Source: Coprobacillus sp. (lineage in GTDB: Bacteria > Bacillota_I > Bacilli_A > RFN20 > CAG-826). From it: a stretch of DNA of 36,529 nucleotides. Location: assembly GCA_021203815.1 (NCBI GenBank), contig JAJQAL010000023.1:3878-40406 (forward strand), given 5' to 3'. The translations under genes were made by a program, and so were the position numbers. Of the stretch, positions 17,515 to 26,818 are shown in pieces. Each line of letters begins with the position of its first letter. Positions within the stretch are counted from its first letter, which is position 1. The notes beneath the pieces are model-generated. The model was given only the letters and a program-made list of their open reading frames with translations. It searched no databases and was not told where the DNA came from.

Positions 17515-18609
17515 TTATTTTGTCATAACTCCAATAAGGAGTTTTTTTATCTCTTCATCGCTAAGCATCTCATCGATATCTCGATATGAAGAAATCTCTT
17601 TATCTAAAAGATACGTGTATAAGTTATTGATTAAAATATCGGTGAAATTCTCGTGCTTAGAGTAGTCCACATCGAGTTTATTTATTTGCTCAAATAGAAG
17701 GGTGATGAGGCAGCGCCTAGCTAGGGCAATCATAGAAGGCTCAAGCCAGTAGTGAAACACCACGTTTTTACATTTTTCTTCAATTGGAAGAAGCCTTAGA
17801 TACATCGGAAGACCTTCGTTCGCGTCATGCCATAGATCGACATAAACATAATTATATTTTTTAGAAATCGCTTCTTCTTTTAAATAAACAAAAGCGTCTT
17901 GGTAGAGTATTTTAATTTTTGACTTTGTTTTTAGTAGTGGATATATATTCTCATTAAAGATAGAAATGATATCTTTGTTATTCTCAAGAATAACAACGCT
18001 TTTAACTTCATCTTTAAGAGAGAGCATATAAGCGAGATAGCCTAGGCCTAGTCCGCAGATAAGGACATTACCATTTGCTTCCTCTATCATCGCCTTCATA
18101 GTTTCGATTTCATTTGGATTGATACTCATCCAAATAACATCTTTATCGATGAGAGCGAGATACCTATATTCTTTATCAAAGTAGCCAATCTGAGAAAGCT
18201 CTTCATAGTAGTGATCCTTATTCACTTTTATCTCATCAAGCGGGAAGGGTTCATAGGGTTCATAGTGAAGATATTTTAATTCTAGATTTCCCTTTTTTAC
18301 TTCCGGAATTGCAAGCTTATTATATGGATTGCCCTCATATTCACTGACATTTTTCTTATGAAGCTGCTCATGGAAGTAATGCTCCGCAAGGCTATTATTT
18401 TCTTCGTCTTCGAGATCGATTTGATAGTAGTCCATCATCGTTTCATAGACATAGTCACTTTCATTTTCATCCTCAATTCCATCGAAATCGATATAAAAGC
18501 CGTCCGCATACATCTCGTTAAGCATATCTGCGACGGATAAATTAACTTCTTTAGTGTCGACGAGTTTATTAAATTCTTCTATGTCTTTTTTACTAAGTGT
18601 AATTTTCAT
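17515..18609 (-). CDS. Rossmann-fold methyltransferase/spermidine synthase-like protein
   Basis: 'GNVLICGLGLGYLAYMLSLKDEVKSVVILENNKDIISIFNENIYPLLKTKSKIKILYQDAFVYL' (glycine-rich motif and acidic residue), 'YNYVYVDLWHDANEG'. Confidence 0.6.
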   Translation of the reverse strand: MKITLSKKDIEEFNKLVDTKEVNLSVADMLNEMYADGFYIDFDGIEDENESDYVYETMMDYYQIDLEDEENNSLAEHYFHEQLHKKNVSEYEGNPYNKLAIPEVKKGNLELKYLHYEPYEPFPLDEIKVNKDHYYEELSQIGYFDKEYRYLALIDKDVIWMSINPNEIETMKAMIEEANGNVLICGLGLGYLAYMLSLKDEVKSVVILENNKDIISIFNENIYPLLKTKSKIKILYQDAFVYLKEEAISKKYNYVYVDLWHDANEGLPMYLRLLPIEEKCKNVVFHYWLEPSMIALARRCLITLLFEQINKLDVDYSKHENFTDILINNLYTYLLDKEISSYRDIDEMLSDEEIKKLLIGVMTK

Positions 18610-18615
18610 ACGATT

Positions 18616-18621
18616 ATTATA
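18616..18621 (-). promoter_or_regulatory. -10 box 6 nt upstream of the SpeE-like gene
   Basis: TATAAT on the minus strand at 18621-18616; ATG begins at 18609. Confidence 0.6.
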
Positions 18622-18716
18622 TTAAATAAATGCCCTTTTGATAACAAAAACGCACATGCTACTAATCAATAGAGTTCAATTAAAGAAAAATAATTTTATT
18701 TCAAATTATTTTTAGC

Positions 18717-18722
18717 TATAAT
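18717..18722 (+). promoter_or_regulatory. -10 box 8 nt upstream of the zinc-ribbon protein start
   Basis: TATAAT at 18717-18722; ATG at 18731; intervening CACTAGTT contains no SD. Confidence 0.6.
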
Positions 18723-18730
18723 CACTAGTT

Positions 18731-19801
18731 ATGGATTTAGTAAAAGCTTATTGTCCACAGTGCCATAAAAATCATTCAAAGAGTGATCCTATTTTAGTTA
18801 ACCCCGATGATAAAAATGCGGTTTGTCCAGACTGCCTAGCTGAGTTTAAGACTAAACAAGGGATTAAACTTTTTGAAAATCATATCGCTCTTCTTCTTCA
18901 CGATGCCTATTACACCTTAGAGCAGATTAATGATTACAACATGGCCTACCATAAATTTGCGGACATCATTGAAATTGATCCCTCCTGCTGCGCCGCTCGT
19001 GAAGGGAGAATTATCTCTTTAATTTATCTTTCCACTTTTAAATACTGCCAGATTGAAAACGCGAAGATTCTCTTTGAAAAAGATTTAGGAGAGTATTTAA
19101 GATACCGCCCTAAAAAGCTCCTTCCTTTCATGAAAAGAGTGAATGAGACACTTAATGTTTATCAGTCGAATCTTTATAATAAACTCTCTAATCAGGGACT
19201 ATTTTACACTCTGGATGGACTAAGAATTTATTATAGTCACTGCTATGAAATCCTTTCCGTGAAGATCCTTCTTCTTGACCTCTTAGAAAGATTAAGTGCG
19301 AGAGCCAAAGACCCCACTCATATTAATGAACTTATCGAGAGAATCTCAAAAGAGTATGAGGACCTTAGTAACTTCCTTAATAGGACAGAGTTTTACTCCC
19401 CCGCGGGAGATATCTATAACGTCATCTCCTATAACCCTGAAAATGGTGAGGTTTTAATTACGAGATCCGTCCCCGCTTTCGATACCTCCAAAGTGGTCAA
19501 AAGATATGGAACGACCTCCTACTTTAATAAAAAGGAAAAGCGTAAGAAAAAAGCGGTCCTCTTTCACTCGAGATCCGCTTTATATACCTTTATGAATTCT
19601 CTTATCTCGCTTGGTTGGCTCTGCTTTGTTCTTGCCTTTTTATCGATAATTAATACATTCCTCGTTATCTTCTTTACGGATATTAGTTATCTCCCCTTTA
19701 TCTTCGGACCACTTGCGATACTCCTAATTATCTTAGGACTGGTGTGTCTATTCGTTCACCGTAATAAGTTCCATCAATACTTTAAAGACGATGAAGAGTA
19801 G
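18731..19801 (+). CDS. Uncharacterised zinc-ribbon protein with helical region and two C-terminal TM helices
   Basis: N-terminal 'CPQCHKN...CPDC' Cys pairs; C-terminal 'LISLGWLCFVLAFLSIINTFLVIFFTDISYLPFIFGPLAILLIILGLVCLFV'. Family not recognised. Confidence 0.7.
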   Translation: MDLVKAYCPQCHKNHSKSDPILVNPDDKNAVCPDCLAEFKTKQGIKLFENHIALLLHDAYYTLEQINDYNMAYHKFADIIEIDPSCCAAREGRIISLIYLSTFKYCQIENAKILFEKDLGEYLRYRPKKLLPFMKRVNETLNVYQSNLYNKLSNQGLFYTLDGLRIYYSHCYEILSVKILLLDLLERLSARAKDPTHINELIERISKEYEDLSNFLNRTEFYSPAGDIYNVISYNPENGEVLITRSVPAFDTSKVVKRYGTTSYFNKKEKRKKKAVLFHSRSALYTFMNSLISLGWLCFVLAFLSIINTFLVIFFTDISYLPFIFGPLAILLIILGLVCLFVHRNKFHQYFKDDEE

Positions 19802-20407
19802 CTACTTACTAATTAGTCCATTTATTCTTAGATATGTTAAGACCTTCGTTAGGGCTCTAGCTCGATGGGAGATCTTATTTTTTTCTTCTTCGCTTAGCTC
19901 GGAAAAAGTCATCCCTTTTTCTTTTACTAAAAAGATTGGGTCATAGCCAAATCCGTTTTCTCCATTATGGATTTCACCCGCTATTTCCCCTTCTATTTCC
20001 CCAGTAAAATAGAGCGGTTTATCCTCAACATTATATAGACACATCGTACATATAAATTTGGCTTTTCTATTCTTACTTCCCTCTAAATCGGAAAGAATCT
20101 GTTCCATCGCTTTAATATTTGAGCCGCATTCTTTCATATAGCGGGAGGAGTGGACCCCTGGTCTATTATCTAACGCCTCTATTTCTAGTCCCGAGTCATC
20201 CGCTAAAATTGGATAAGAGGTATATTTACTTACTTCTTTCGCTTTTATCGCCGCGTTTTCTAAGTAGGACCCATCTCCCTCTATAAAGTCGATATCTAAA
20301 TTAAGGTCACTTAGTCCATAAACAATGATTCCGTGCGGAGCGAGTACGTCTCTCACTTCTTTGACTTTTCCTTTATTATTAGTGGCAAGAATTATTTCGT
20401 AGTTCAT
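19802..20407 (-). CDS. rdgB: XTP/dITP diphosphatase (RdgB/HAM1)
   Basis: 'IILATNNKGKVKEVRDVLAPHGI', 'ILADDSGLEIEALDNRPGVHSSRY', 'GFGYDPIFLVKEKGMTFSELSEEEKNKISHRARAL'. Confidence 0.95.
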   Translation of the reverse strand: MNYEIILATNNKGKVKEVRDVLAPHGIIVYGLSDLNLDIDFIEGDGSYLENAAIKAKEVSKYTSYPILADDSGLEIEALDNRPGVHSSRYMKECGSNIKAMEQILSDLEGSKNRKAKFICTMCLYNVEDKPLYFTGEIEGEIAGEIHNGENGFGYDPIFLVKEKGMTFSELSEEEKNKISHRARALTKVLTYLRINGLISK

Positions 20408-20415
20408 ATCTATAT

Positions 20416-20421
20416 ATTATA
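20416..20421 (-). promoter_or_regulatory. -10 box 8 nt upstream of rdgB
   Basis: TATAAT on the minus strand at 20421-20416; ATG begins at 20407. Confidence 0.6.
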
Positions 20422-20429
20422 TTTTCATA

Positions 20430-20456
20430 AAATAAAAAACACCGACAAAGTGTTTT
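20430..20456 (-). terminator. Intrinsic terminator after tRNA-Gly
   Basis: Minus strand AAAACAC-TTTGTCG-GTGTTTT followed by TTATTTT. Confidence 0.75.
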
Positions 20457-20461
20457 ACTCC

Positions 20462-20535
20462 TGGAGCAGGTGACGGGAATCGAACCCGCGTAATCAGCTT
20501 GGAGGGCTGATGTTCTGCCACTGAACTACACCTGC
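20462..20535 (-). tRNA. tRNA-Gly (anticodon TCC), CCA encoded
   Basis: Minus strand GCAGGTG/CACCTGC acceptor, TCAGC-CCTCCAA-GCTGA anticodon arm, GCGGG-TTCGATT-CCCGT T arm. Confidence 0.95.
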
Positions 20536-20593
20536 ATCAGTGAATATATTATAAAAGCACTGCCTTTAAAAAGGCAATAACGATATTTATAAA

Positions 20594-20911
20594 TTATTTA
20601 TTTATAAACTCGATTACTTCATCGTGAGGGATATAGCCTAAAGATGACTTAGATAGCACCCCATTTTTAAAGAGGAGGAGAGTGGGGATAGAACGGACTC
20701 CAAATCTTCTATTTAAAGATTGATTTCCCTCTAAATCGGTATCGATTTTAATGATAATGGCGCTAGTTTCACCTGCCGTATCGATATCCTCTAAAACAGG
20801 AGATAGCATCTTACAGGGTCCGCACCAATTAGCGAAGAAATCCACTAAAACAAGAGGGTTCTGCGCTATTATTTCGTCAAACTGTGCTTCATTTTCAATG
20901 TGAATAATCAT
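20594..20911 (-). CDS. trxA: Thioredoxin
   Basis: 'VLVDFFANWCGPCKMLSPVLEDI' and 'RFGVRSIPTLLLFKNG'; SD AGGAGG. Confidence 0.96.
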   Translation of the reverse strand: MIIHIENEAQFDEIIAQNPLVLVDFFANWCGPCKMLSPVLEDIDTAGETSAIIIKIDTDLEGNQSLNRRFGVRSIPTLLLFKNGVLSKSSLGYIPHDEVIEFINK

Positions 20912-20923
20912 CTTAATTACCTC

Positions 20924-21865
20924 CTAAATAACTAGCCAGAATATTATATAAAGTAAGATTAAATGAAATGGGTAATAAGCATAGGCTCCATAGTCAAACC
21001 ACTTCTTACTATATCCTCTATCTCCCGAGCAGAATAGAAGGAGTAAACCCGCGATCATCGCGTAGGTCTGGAAGGCGCCATTTAGATAGTCGTATGTCGG
21101 CATAATAAAGGCGATGAGCCAAAGTATCAGGCAGACGATAAGGAAGAATACCACTCCATAAATATTTCTTAAATATTTATATTTATCAGTTAGTTCTGGA
21201 TGTTCTTCCACCACAGGGACATCATTACCCTCATCATCATAGGCAATATCCACAATTGGATTATTCTTAAAGTAGATTTGTACGGACTTATAGCCGAGAT
21301 AGAAGGCCGCAATAATCGCGATGGAATACCATCCATACTGGGTTCTTAAGTAGTAGGGATACCAGTTAATGGAATCGATTTCAGGATTACCATATTCAAT
21401 AGCAAAGCAGACATATGAAAGAATGCCAATGGCGATTGGAATAAGGGCTAAAAGCCGCAAAGCGGGACTCTTTTTCTGTTCAAATGACCAAACGAGGAGC
21501 ACTCCTAAGATGAGATCAATAAAGATATTTCCCTCGATAATTCTATAGTCTTTAAGTGCGTATTCGGTAATGATTTGGAAGATTAAAACGATCACTCCGA
21601 CAATCGCAAGTCTTCCAATATATTTTCCTGTATGATGGGTATGAAGAGCCCCCTGAACAATGAGGTAGCAAAATAGAGGAAGTGCGAGTCTCCCAATCGC
21701 TCTTAAAACAGTGACTAATGTATTAAGCCCTCCTCCCATATCGGGGATAAATAGCTGCATAAAATAACCGATATGATCAACAGTCATACAAACAATCGCC
21801 ACAATTTTAATGACGAAATCTGAGACTTTTGAATTATTTCTTATGGCTTCTAAAAAACCATTCAT
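20924..21865 (-). CDS. TraX-family membrane protein
   Basis: 'DFVIKIVAIVCMTVDHIGYFM', 'LRAIGRLALPLFCYLIVQGALHTHHTGKYIGRL', terminal 'YYPFHLILLYIIFWLVI'. Confidence 0.8.
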   Translation of the reverse strand: MNGFLEAIRNNSKVSDFVIKIVAIVCMTVDHIGYFMQLFIPDMGGGLNTLVTVLRAIGRLALPLFCYLIVQGALHTHHTGKYIGRLAIVGVIVLIFQIITEYALKDYRIIEGNIFIDLILGVLLVWSFEQKKSPALRLLALIPIAIGILSYVCFAIEYGNPEIDSINWYPYYLRTQYGWYSIAIIAAFYLGYKSVQIYFKNNPIVDIAYDDEGNDVPVVEEHPELTDKYKYLRNIYGVVFFLIVCLILWLIAFIMPTYDYLNGAFQTYAMIAGLLLLFCSGDRGYSKKWFDYGAYAYYPFHLILLYIIFWLVI

Positions 21866-22704
21866 ACGCCCATCATAACCTCCAAAATTATAAATAAGAC
21901 GGCAATTATATTGTTAAGAAAGTGAGCGAAGAAGCTCGCTCCAAAGCCCCTTCTTTCATAGACGAAGCAGAACACCCCCGCGGCAATAAGATATGAAGGT
22001 AAGTTTATCAGCTCATTTTCTAGCTCTTCATTCCATCCTCCACCGATTGTGGTGAAGTCGAAATGGATAAGCGCGAAGATAATAATCGTGAGTAGATATG
22101 CGCTCCATCTATTGATTCTTCTAAAAAACGAGAAGAGTCCAACCCTATAGGTCACTTCTTCCACTAACGGACCTATTATACCAAAGACAATAATCGAGGC
22201 AAAAGGATATAGTTCCGTTAGGGTATTGATACTGCTTTGGTTATTATTTCCCTCAGTGGTATAGAAGAAACTAATAATGAAGGAATAAACCCCGCTTGCT
22301 AAGATTAGCACTAAAAAGGCTAAAAATCCAAATAGATACGTCTCGCTTTTTGTAAATGTCTTCGCAAAACTTCCTCTTTCTTTAAAGACGAGAGCGAATA
22401 AAGCGGCGAGTACTAAAGCATACGCCGCTACATTTATCGTCATATTTCCTCTTGCGGTGTATAGCGTATCGCTATCCTCATACGCCATGAGGAGTATCAC
22501 TTCGACGATAAGCGCGAAAATCTGTAGTCCCGCAAAACCGATAAGAAAAGCAAATATCTCCTTAACGGGAGAGACCATCGTCATATTATTAAAGCCGTCA
22601 TAACGTTCTTTTGAGGTATTAGGGGCGTGACAGGATGGGCACTCATCCCCGACCTCATCATATTCCGTTCCACAGTTTGGGCACACGCGTTTAGAGAAAT
22701 GCAT
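21862..22704 (-). CDS. CPBP-family intramembrane metalloprotease with N-terminal zinc ribbon
   Basis: 'VCPNCGTEYDEVGDECPSC' ribbon; 'IIGPLVEEVTYRVGLFSFFRR' EExxxR motif; 'IIIFALIHFDF'. Overlaps the TraX-like gene start by 4 nt. Confidence 0.88.
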   Translation of the reverse strand: MHFSKRVCPNCGTEYDEVGDECPSCHAPNTSKERYDGFNNMTMVSPVKEIFAFLIGFAGLQIFALIVEVILLMAYEDSDTLYTARGNMTINVAAYALVLAALFALVFKERGSFAKTFTKSETYLFGFLAFLVLILASGVYSFIISFFYTTEGNNNQSSINTLTELYPFASIIVFGIIGPLVEEVTYRVGLFSFFRRINRWSAYLLTIIIFALIHFDFTTIGGGWNEELENELINLPSYLIAAGVFCFVYERRGFGASFFAHFLNNIIAVLFIILEVMMGV

Positions 22705-22711
22705 ACATAGA

Positions 22712-22717
22712 ATAATA
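22712..22717 (-). promoter_or_regulatory. -10-like box (TATTAT) 7 nt upstream of the CPBP gene
   Basis: TATTAT on the minus strand at 22717-22712; ATG begins at 22704. Confidence 0.5.
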
Positions 22718-22784
22718 CACTTTTTTAACGTAAAGTGTTATCACTTTAATTTAAGCGAATACTTCGCTATAATTAAAGAGTTTT

Positions 22785-23162
22785 ATGAAAGAGGTCATCT
22801 CACAAACTACATATGAAGAGGATATCCTCTCCTCCCGCTTCATCGCTCTTGTCTACCCCCTTAGGGACGCTAGTGAAGTCAAAGATATTATCACTAATGT
22901 CAAAAAGGAGTATAAAAAAGCCACTCATTACGTCTATGCCTATCGGCTAGGGGAAACGAGTAAAAGTAATGATGACGGAGAGCCAAGCGGCACTGCGGGT
23001 CGACCAATCCTCGAGCTCCTTCATAAAAAAGAAATTAATAACACCCTCATTATTGTGGTGCGTTACTACGGAGGGTCTAAGCTTGGCGCGGGACGCCTAC
23101 TTAGAACCTATGTAAGTACCGCTAATGAGGCCCTAAATAAAGCGGAGTATAAGGAGATATAA
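22785..23162 (+). CDS. YigZ/IMPACT-family protein
   Basis: 'SNDDGEPSGTAGRPILELLHKKEINNTLIIVVRYYGGSKLGAGRLLRTYVSTANEAL'. Confidence 0.93.
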   Translation: MKEVISQTTYEEDILSSRFIALVYPLRDASEVKDIITNVKKEYKKATHYVYAYRLGETSKSNDDGEPSGTAGRPILELLHKKEINNTLIIVVRYYGGSKLGAGRLLRTYVSTANEALNKAEYKEI

Positions 23163-23164
23163 TT

Positions 23165-23962
23165 ATGCCAGACTGCGATTATAACTGTGAAGCATGTGAT
23201 GTCGAAAACTGCGATTCACGTATCGAAAAAGCCAGAGCTAATGACCACACTCACATTAAGAAAATAGTGGCTATTTTATCTGGTAAAGGAGGAGTGGGTA
23301 AATCTTATGTCACTTCTCTTCTTGCGGTCTCACTTGCTAGAGATGGCTATAAAGTGGGTATTATGGACGCTGATGTCACTGGTCCTTCTATCCCTAAAGC
23401 CTTTGGCCTAAGTGGAATGCTTATGAGTGATGGGCAGTATCTATACCCAGTAGAGACTAGCCTTGGTATCAGAGTGGTCTCCTCTAATCTCCTCATGGAA
23501 AAAGATGATGAACCGATTATCTGGAGAGGTCCTCTTCTCGCCTCCCTAGTGAGACAGTTTTATGAAGATGTCGCCTGGGGAGATCTTGATTATCTTCTTA
23601 TCGATATGCCTCCAGGAACGGGAGATATCGCGCTCTCAATCTTCCAGCTTCTTCCAATTGATGAGCTTTATATCGTGACGTCCCCTCAAGATTTAGTCTC
23701 TCTTATCGTCACAAAAGCCATTAAGATGGCGGAGCAAATGCATATAAAGGTCAGCGGTGTAATTGAGAATATGTCGTATATACTCTGTCCTGACTGCGGG
23801 TCTAAAATAGAGCTATATGGCTCTCCATCATCTTTAGATGATGTTATAACCCATATCCCCCTTAACCCCGCAAATACGCTTCTTATGGATTCAGGGCTAA
23901 TTGAAACCGCTATAGAGGAAGCGATAAATCCAGTTACAAGTAAAATAAAGGAAGGAAAATAA
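23165..23962 (+). CDS. Mrp/ApbC (NBP35-like) P-loop Fe-S carrier ATPase
   Basis: 'KKIVAILSGKGGVGKSYVTSLLAVSLARDGYKVGIMDADVTGPSIPKAFG'; N-terminal Cys cluster 'CDYNCEACDVENC'; C-terminal 'CPDCGSKIELYG'; SD AAGGAGAT. Confidence 0.95.
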   Translation: MPDCDYNCEACDVENCDSRIEKARANDHTHIKKIVAILSGKGGVGKSYVTSLLAVSLARDGYKVGIMDADVTGPSIPKAFGLSGMLMSDGQYLYPVETSLGIRVVSSNLLMEKDDEPIIWRGPLLASLVRQFYEDVAWGDLDYLLIDMPPGTGDIALSIFQLLPIDELYIVTSPQDLVSLIVTKAIKMAEQMHIKVSGVIENMSYILCPDCGSKIELYGSPSSLDDVITHIPLNPANTLLMDSGLIETAIEEAINPVTSKIKEGK

Positions 23963-23966
23963 AACT

Positions 23967-25244
23967 ATGGATGAACTTATTAGAAGAAGAAATGAAGTCT
24001 TCAAATTAATGAAAGAAAACTCCGCTTTAGTGCTCCATGCGACGGTCACTAAAGTCTCGAGTGAAGACGAGGAGTTACCCTTTGTCACCAATACCTCGTT
24101 CTATTATCTCACTAATATCAGGCAGGAGAATTCCGTCCTCCTCCTCATTAAAGGGATAGGAGAGGAGCTCACTTATTTATTTGTGGATGAATATAGTGAG
24201 CTTAAAGAGAAGTGGACCGGGCGTAGACTCACTACGAAAGAGGCCCGTGATATCTCTCATATCGAGAATGTCCTCACTTCAAATACCCTTGAAGCCACTC
24301 TCGATAGTGTTCTTAATGGTCACTTTGGAGATATCGGTTCTATTAATACCCTCTATCTCGACCTCACCCCAGAAACTAAAATTGGTACGAAGAAAGATGG
24401 AGAGCCCTACTTCACTAAAGATCTCGCTGCGGATATAAAAGCGGTCTTCCCCTATGTAGCGATTAAAAACGGGAAGGATTTAGTGACCACGGTAAGACTC
24501 GTCAAGAGTGAATATGAAATCGATTTAATTAAGAAAGCCATTGAGGCTACGAATACCGGAATTATGCACCTCCTTTCTAATCTACATGGCGGTCAGTATG
24601 AGTGGGAAGTTTCTGATGACTTTGCCTACTACGGAAGAAAAGATAATAGAAGAGAACTCTCTTTTCCCTCTATTATTGCGGGTGGTGTGAACGCCACCTG
24701 TCTCCATTACCCTCAGCAAAATGATAGGCTTGGAGATAATGACCTCGTTTTATTTGACCTTGGATATCGAGAGGAGAATTACTGCGCGGATATTTCTCGT
24801 ACCTACCCAGTAAACGGGAAGTTTAATGATACGCAGCGTAAAGTCTATGAAGCGGTCCTTAACTGTAATAAAGCGGTGATTGAATACGCGCATGTGGGTC
24901 TATCCTGTAAAGACCTTAATGATTTCACCATCGAATTCCTAAGAAAAGAATGCATCCGTTTAAAGCTTATGGACCCAAGTGATGATATTAGAAAATACTA
25001 TTACCATGGTGTCTCTCACTATCTAGGAATTGACACTCACGATGTGAGTTTTGGAAGAGATAAACCCTTAGAGGTCGGTAATGTTATTACCGTGGAGCCA
25101 GGTCTATACTTCAAAGAGCTCGGTATCGGTGTCCGTATTGAGGATAACGTGGTTATCCGTGATTGGGGCGCGGAAGTCCTTTCTCCTCAGATTAAAAAAG
25201 AGATTAAAGATATCGAAAAACTCATGGCCACTAAAGCGAGGTAA
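23967..25244 (+). CDS. Xaa-Pro aminopeptidase (M24B)
   Basis: 'LVLFDLGYREENYCADISRTYPVNGKFNDTQRKVYEAVL', 'YYHGVSHYLGIDTHDV', 'VITVEPGLYF', 'GVRIEDNVVI'. Confidence 0.95.
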   Translation: MDELIRRRNEVFKLMKENSALVLHATVTKVSSEDEELPFVTNTSFYYLTNIRQENSVLLLIKGIGEELTYLFVDEYSELKEKWTGRRLTTKEARDISHIENVLTSNTLEATLDSVLNGHFGDIGSINTLYLDLTPETKIGTKKDGEPYFTKDLAADIKAVFPYVAIKNGKDLVTTVRLVKSEYEIDLIKKAIEATNTGIMHLLSNLHGGQYEWEVSDDFAYYGRKDNRRELSFPSIIAGGVNATCLHYPQQNDRLGDNDLVLFDLGYREENYCADISRTYPVNGKFNDTQRKVYEAVLNCNKAVIEYAHVGLSCKDLNDFTIEFLRKECIRLKLMDPSDDIRKYYYHGVSHYLGIDTHDVSFGRDKPLEVGNVITVEPGLYFKELGIGVRIEDNVVIRDWGAEVLSPQIKKEIKDIEKLMATKAR

Positions 25245-25246
25245 AT

Positions 25247-26731
25247 GTGGAGAAATATATCCTCTCTATCGATCAAGGAACAACTTCCTCTAGAGCCATT
25301 CTCTTTGACTCTAAAGGTCATATATTTCAGAGTGCGTATCGAGAAATAAAGAACTATTTCCCTAAGTCTGGATGGGTAGAAATCGACCCACAAGAGCTTT
25401 GGATTTCCGTTATTGAAGTAGTTAACGAAGTCTTAGTCAAGGCAAATATCACTTATTCTAGTATCGACTCTATTGGGATTACTAACCAAAGAGAAACAGT
25501 TGTGGTGTGGGACAAGAAAAGCGGACTCCCAATCTATAACGCGATTAACTGGCAGAGTAGACAGAGCAGCGAAATCTGTGAACGCTACCTCGATAAAAAA
25601 GAGTTTATTCATAAAAAAACCGGTCTTCTTATTAACCCTTATTTCAGTGCCTCTAAAATAAGATTTATTTTAGAAAACGTCGAAGGCGCGGAAAAAAAGG
25701 CCAGAGAGGGGAAACTCTTATGCGGGACGATTGATACCTGGCTTCTTTATAAGATGAGCGAAGGGAAAATCTTTGCCACGGACGTCTCTAACGCTTCTAG
25801 AACGATGCTCTTTAATATCAATACACTAACTTGGGATAATGAGCTTTTAGATTTATTTGGTATACCCGCTTGTATGCTTCCTAAGGTCTGTCCATCCTCT
25901 TTTGACTACGGGACCGCTACTTTCTTTGATAAAAATCTTCATATATGTGGAGTGGCAGGTGATCAGCAGGCCTCCCTATTTGGTCATACCTGCTTTAAAA
26001 AAGGCGACTCAAAAAATACGTATGGAACCGGATGCTTCATGCTCACTAATACTGGAAAATGTCCGGTGTATTCTAAAAACGGGCTATTAACCACAGTGGC
26101 CTGGAAGATAGGGGATGAGGTCACATACGCTTTAGAAGGAAGCGTCTTTATTGGAGGCGCGGTCGTGCAGTGGCTTAAAGATGAGATGAAGATGATTAAA
26201 ACCTCTGATGAAAGCGAAAAGGAAGCTAATTTATGCGAAGACACGAATGGGGTTTATATCGTTCCCGCGTTTGTGGGACTAGGGACTCCGTACTGGGATG
26301 ATAACGTACGGGGAGCGGTATTTGGTCTCACGAGAGGCACAAATAAACATCAATTTGTAAGAGCCGCTCTCGATAGTATTGCCTATCAATGCGCGGACGT
26401 CTATCTCGTGATGCAAAAAGAAACGAAACTCGAAATCCCTGTTTTAAGAGTGGATGGAGGGGCCACGGAGAATAACTATCTCCTCCAGTTTGAGTCCGAT
26501 ATTCTTCATATCTATATTGAAAGAACTTCGTGTAAAGAGATTACCGCTCTTGGAGCGTGCTATCTCGCGGGACTATGTTCAGGCTATTTCTCCTCGATTA
26601 AATCAATCGAGAAGACTCACGAAGTCGAAAAAGTCTTTACGAGCGAGATAAGTGAAGAAGAAGCAAAGAAATATTTAAAGGGCTGGGAGAAAGCCGTTAA
26701 AGCCACCCAAGCATATCGAGTGGATAAATAA
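25247..26731 (+). CDS. glpK: Glycerol kinase (GTG start)
   Basis: 'YILSIDQGTTSSRAILFDSKGHI', 'GITNQRETVVVWDK', 'YGTGCFMLTNTG', 'FVGLGTPYWDDNVRGAVFGLTRGT'. Confidence 0.97.
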   Translation: MEKYILSIDQGTTSSRAILFDSKGHIFQSAYREIKNYFPKSGWVEIDPQELWISVIEVVNEVLVKANITYSSIDSIGITNQRETVVVWDKKSGLPIYNAINWQSRQSSEICERYLDKKEFIHKKTGLLINPYFSASKIRFILENVEGAEKKAREGKLLCGTIDTWLLYKMSEGKIFATDVSNASRTMLFNINTLTWDNELLDLFGIPACMLPKVCPSSFDYGTATFFDKNLHICGVAGDQQASLFGHTCFKKGDSKNTYGTGCFMLTNTGKCPVYSKNGLLTTVAWKIGDEVTYALEGSVFIGGAVVQWLKDEMKMIKTSDESEKEANLCEDTNGVYIVPAFVGLGTPYWDDNVRGAVFGLTRGTNKHQFVRAALDSIAYQCADVYLVMQKETKLEIPVLRVDGGATENNYLLQFESDILHIYIERTSCKEITALGACYLAGLCSGYFSSIKSIEKTHEVEKVFTSEISEEEAKKYLKGWEKAVKATQAYRVDK

Positions 26732-26770
26732 TTTATAATTTTAATTTATATTAATATAAATAAAAATTAA

Positions 26771-26799
26771 AAAAATAGTGCTTTACGTGCTATTTTTTT
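26771..26799. terminator. Intrinsic terminator after glpK
   Basis: AAAAATAGTGC-TTTAC-GTGCTATTTTTTT hairpin with T tract. Confidence 0.75.
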
Positions 26800-26805
26800 G
26801 TGTGC

Positions 26806-26811
26806 TAAAGT
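26806..26811 (+). promoter_or_regulatory. Putative extended -10 (TGC-TAAAGT) 7 nt upstream of addB
   Basis: TGCTAAAGT followed by GGGTTTT then ATG 26819; no SD. Confidence 0.4.
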
Positions 26812-26818
26812 GGGTTTT

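Noticed and set aside
20924-21865. TraX-like protein as evidence of a conjugative element
   Set aside because: TraX-family acyltransferase-like proteins are common on chromosomes and no other conjugation genes are nearby.
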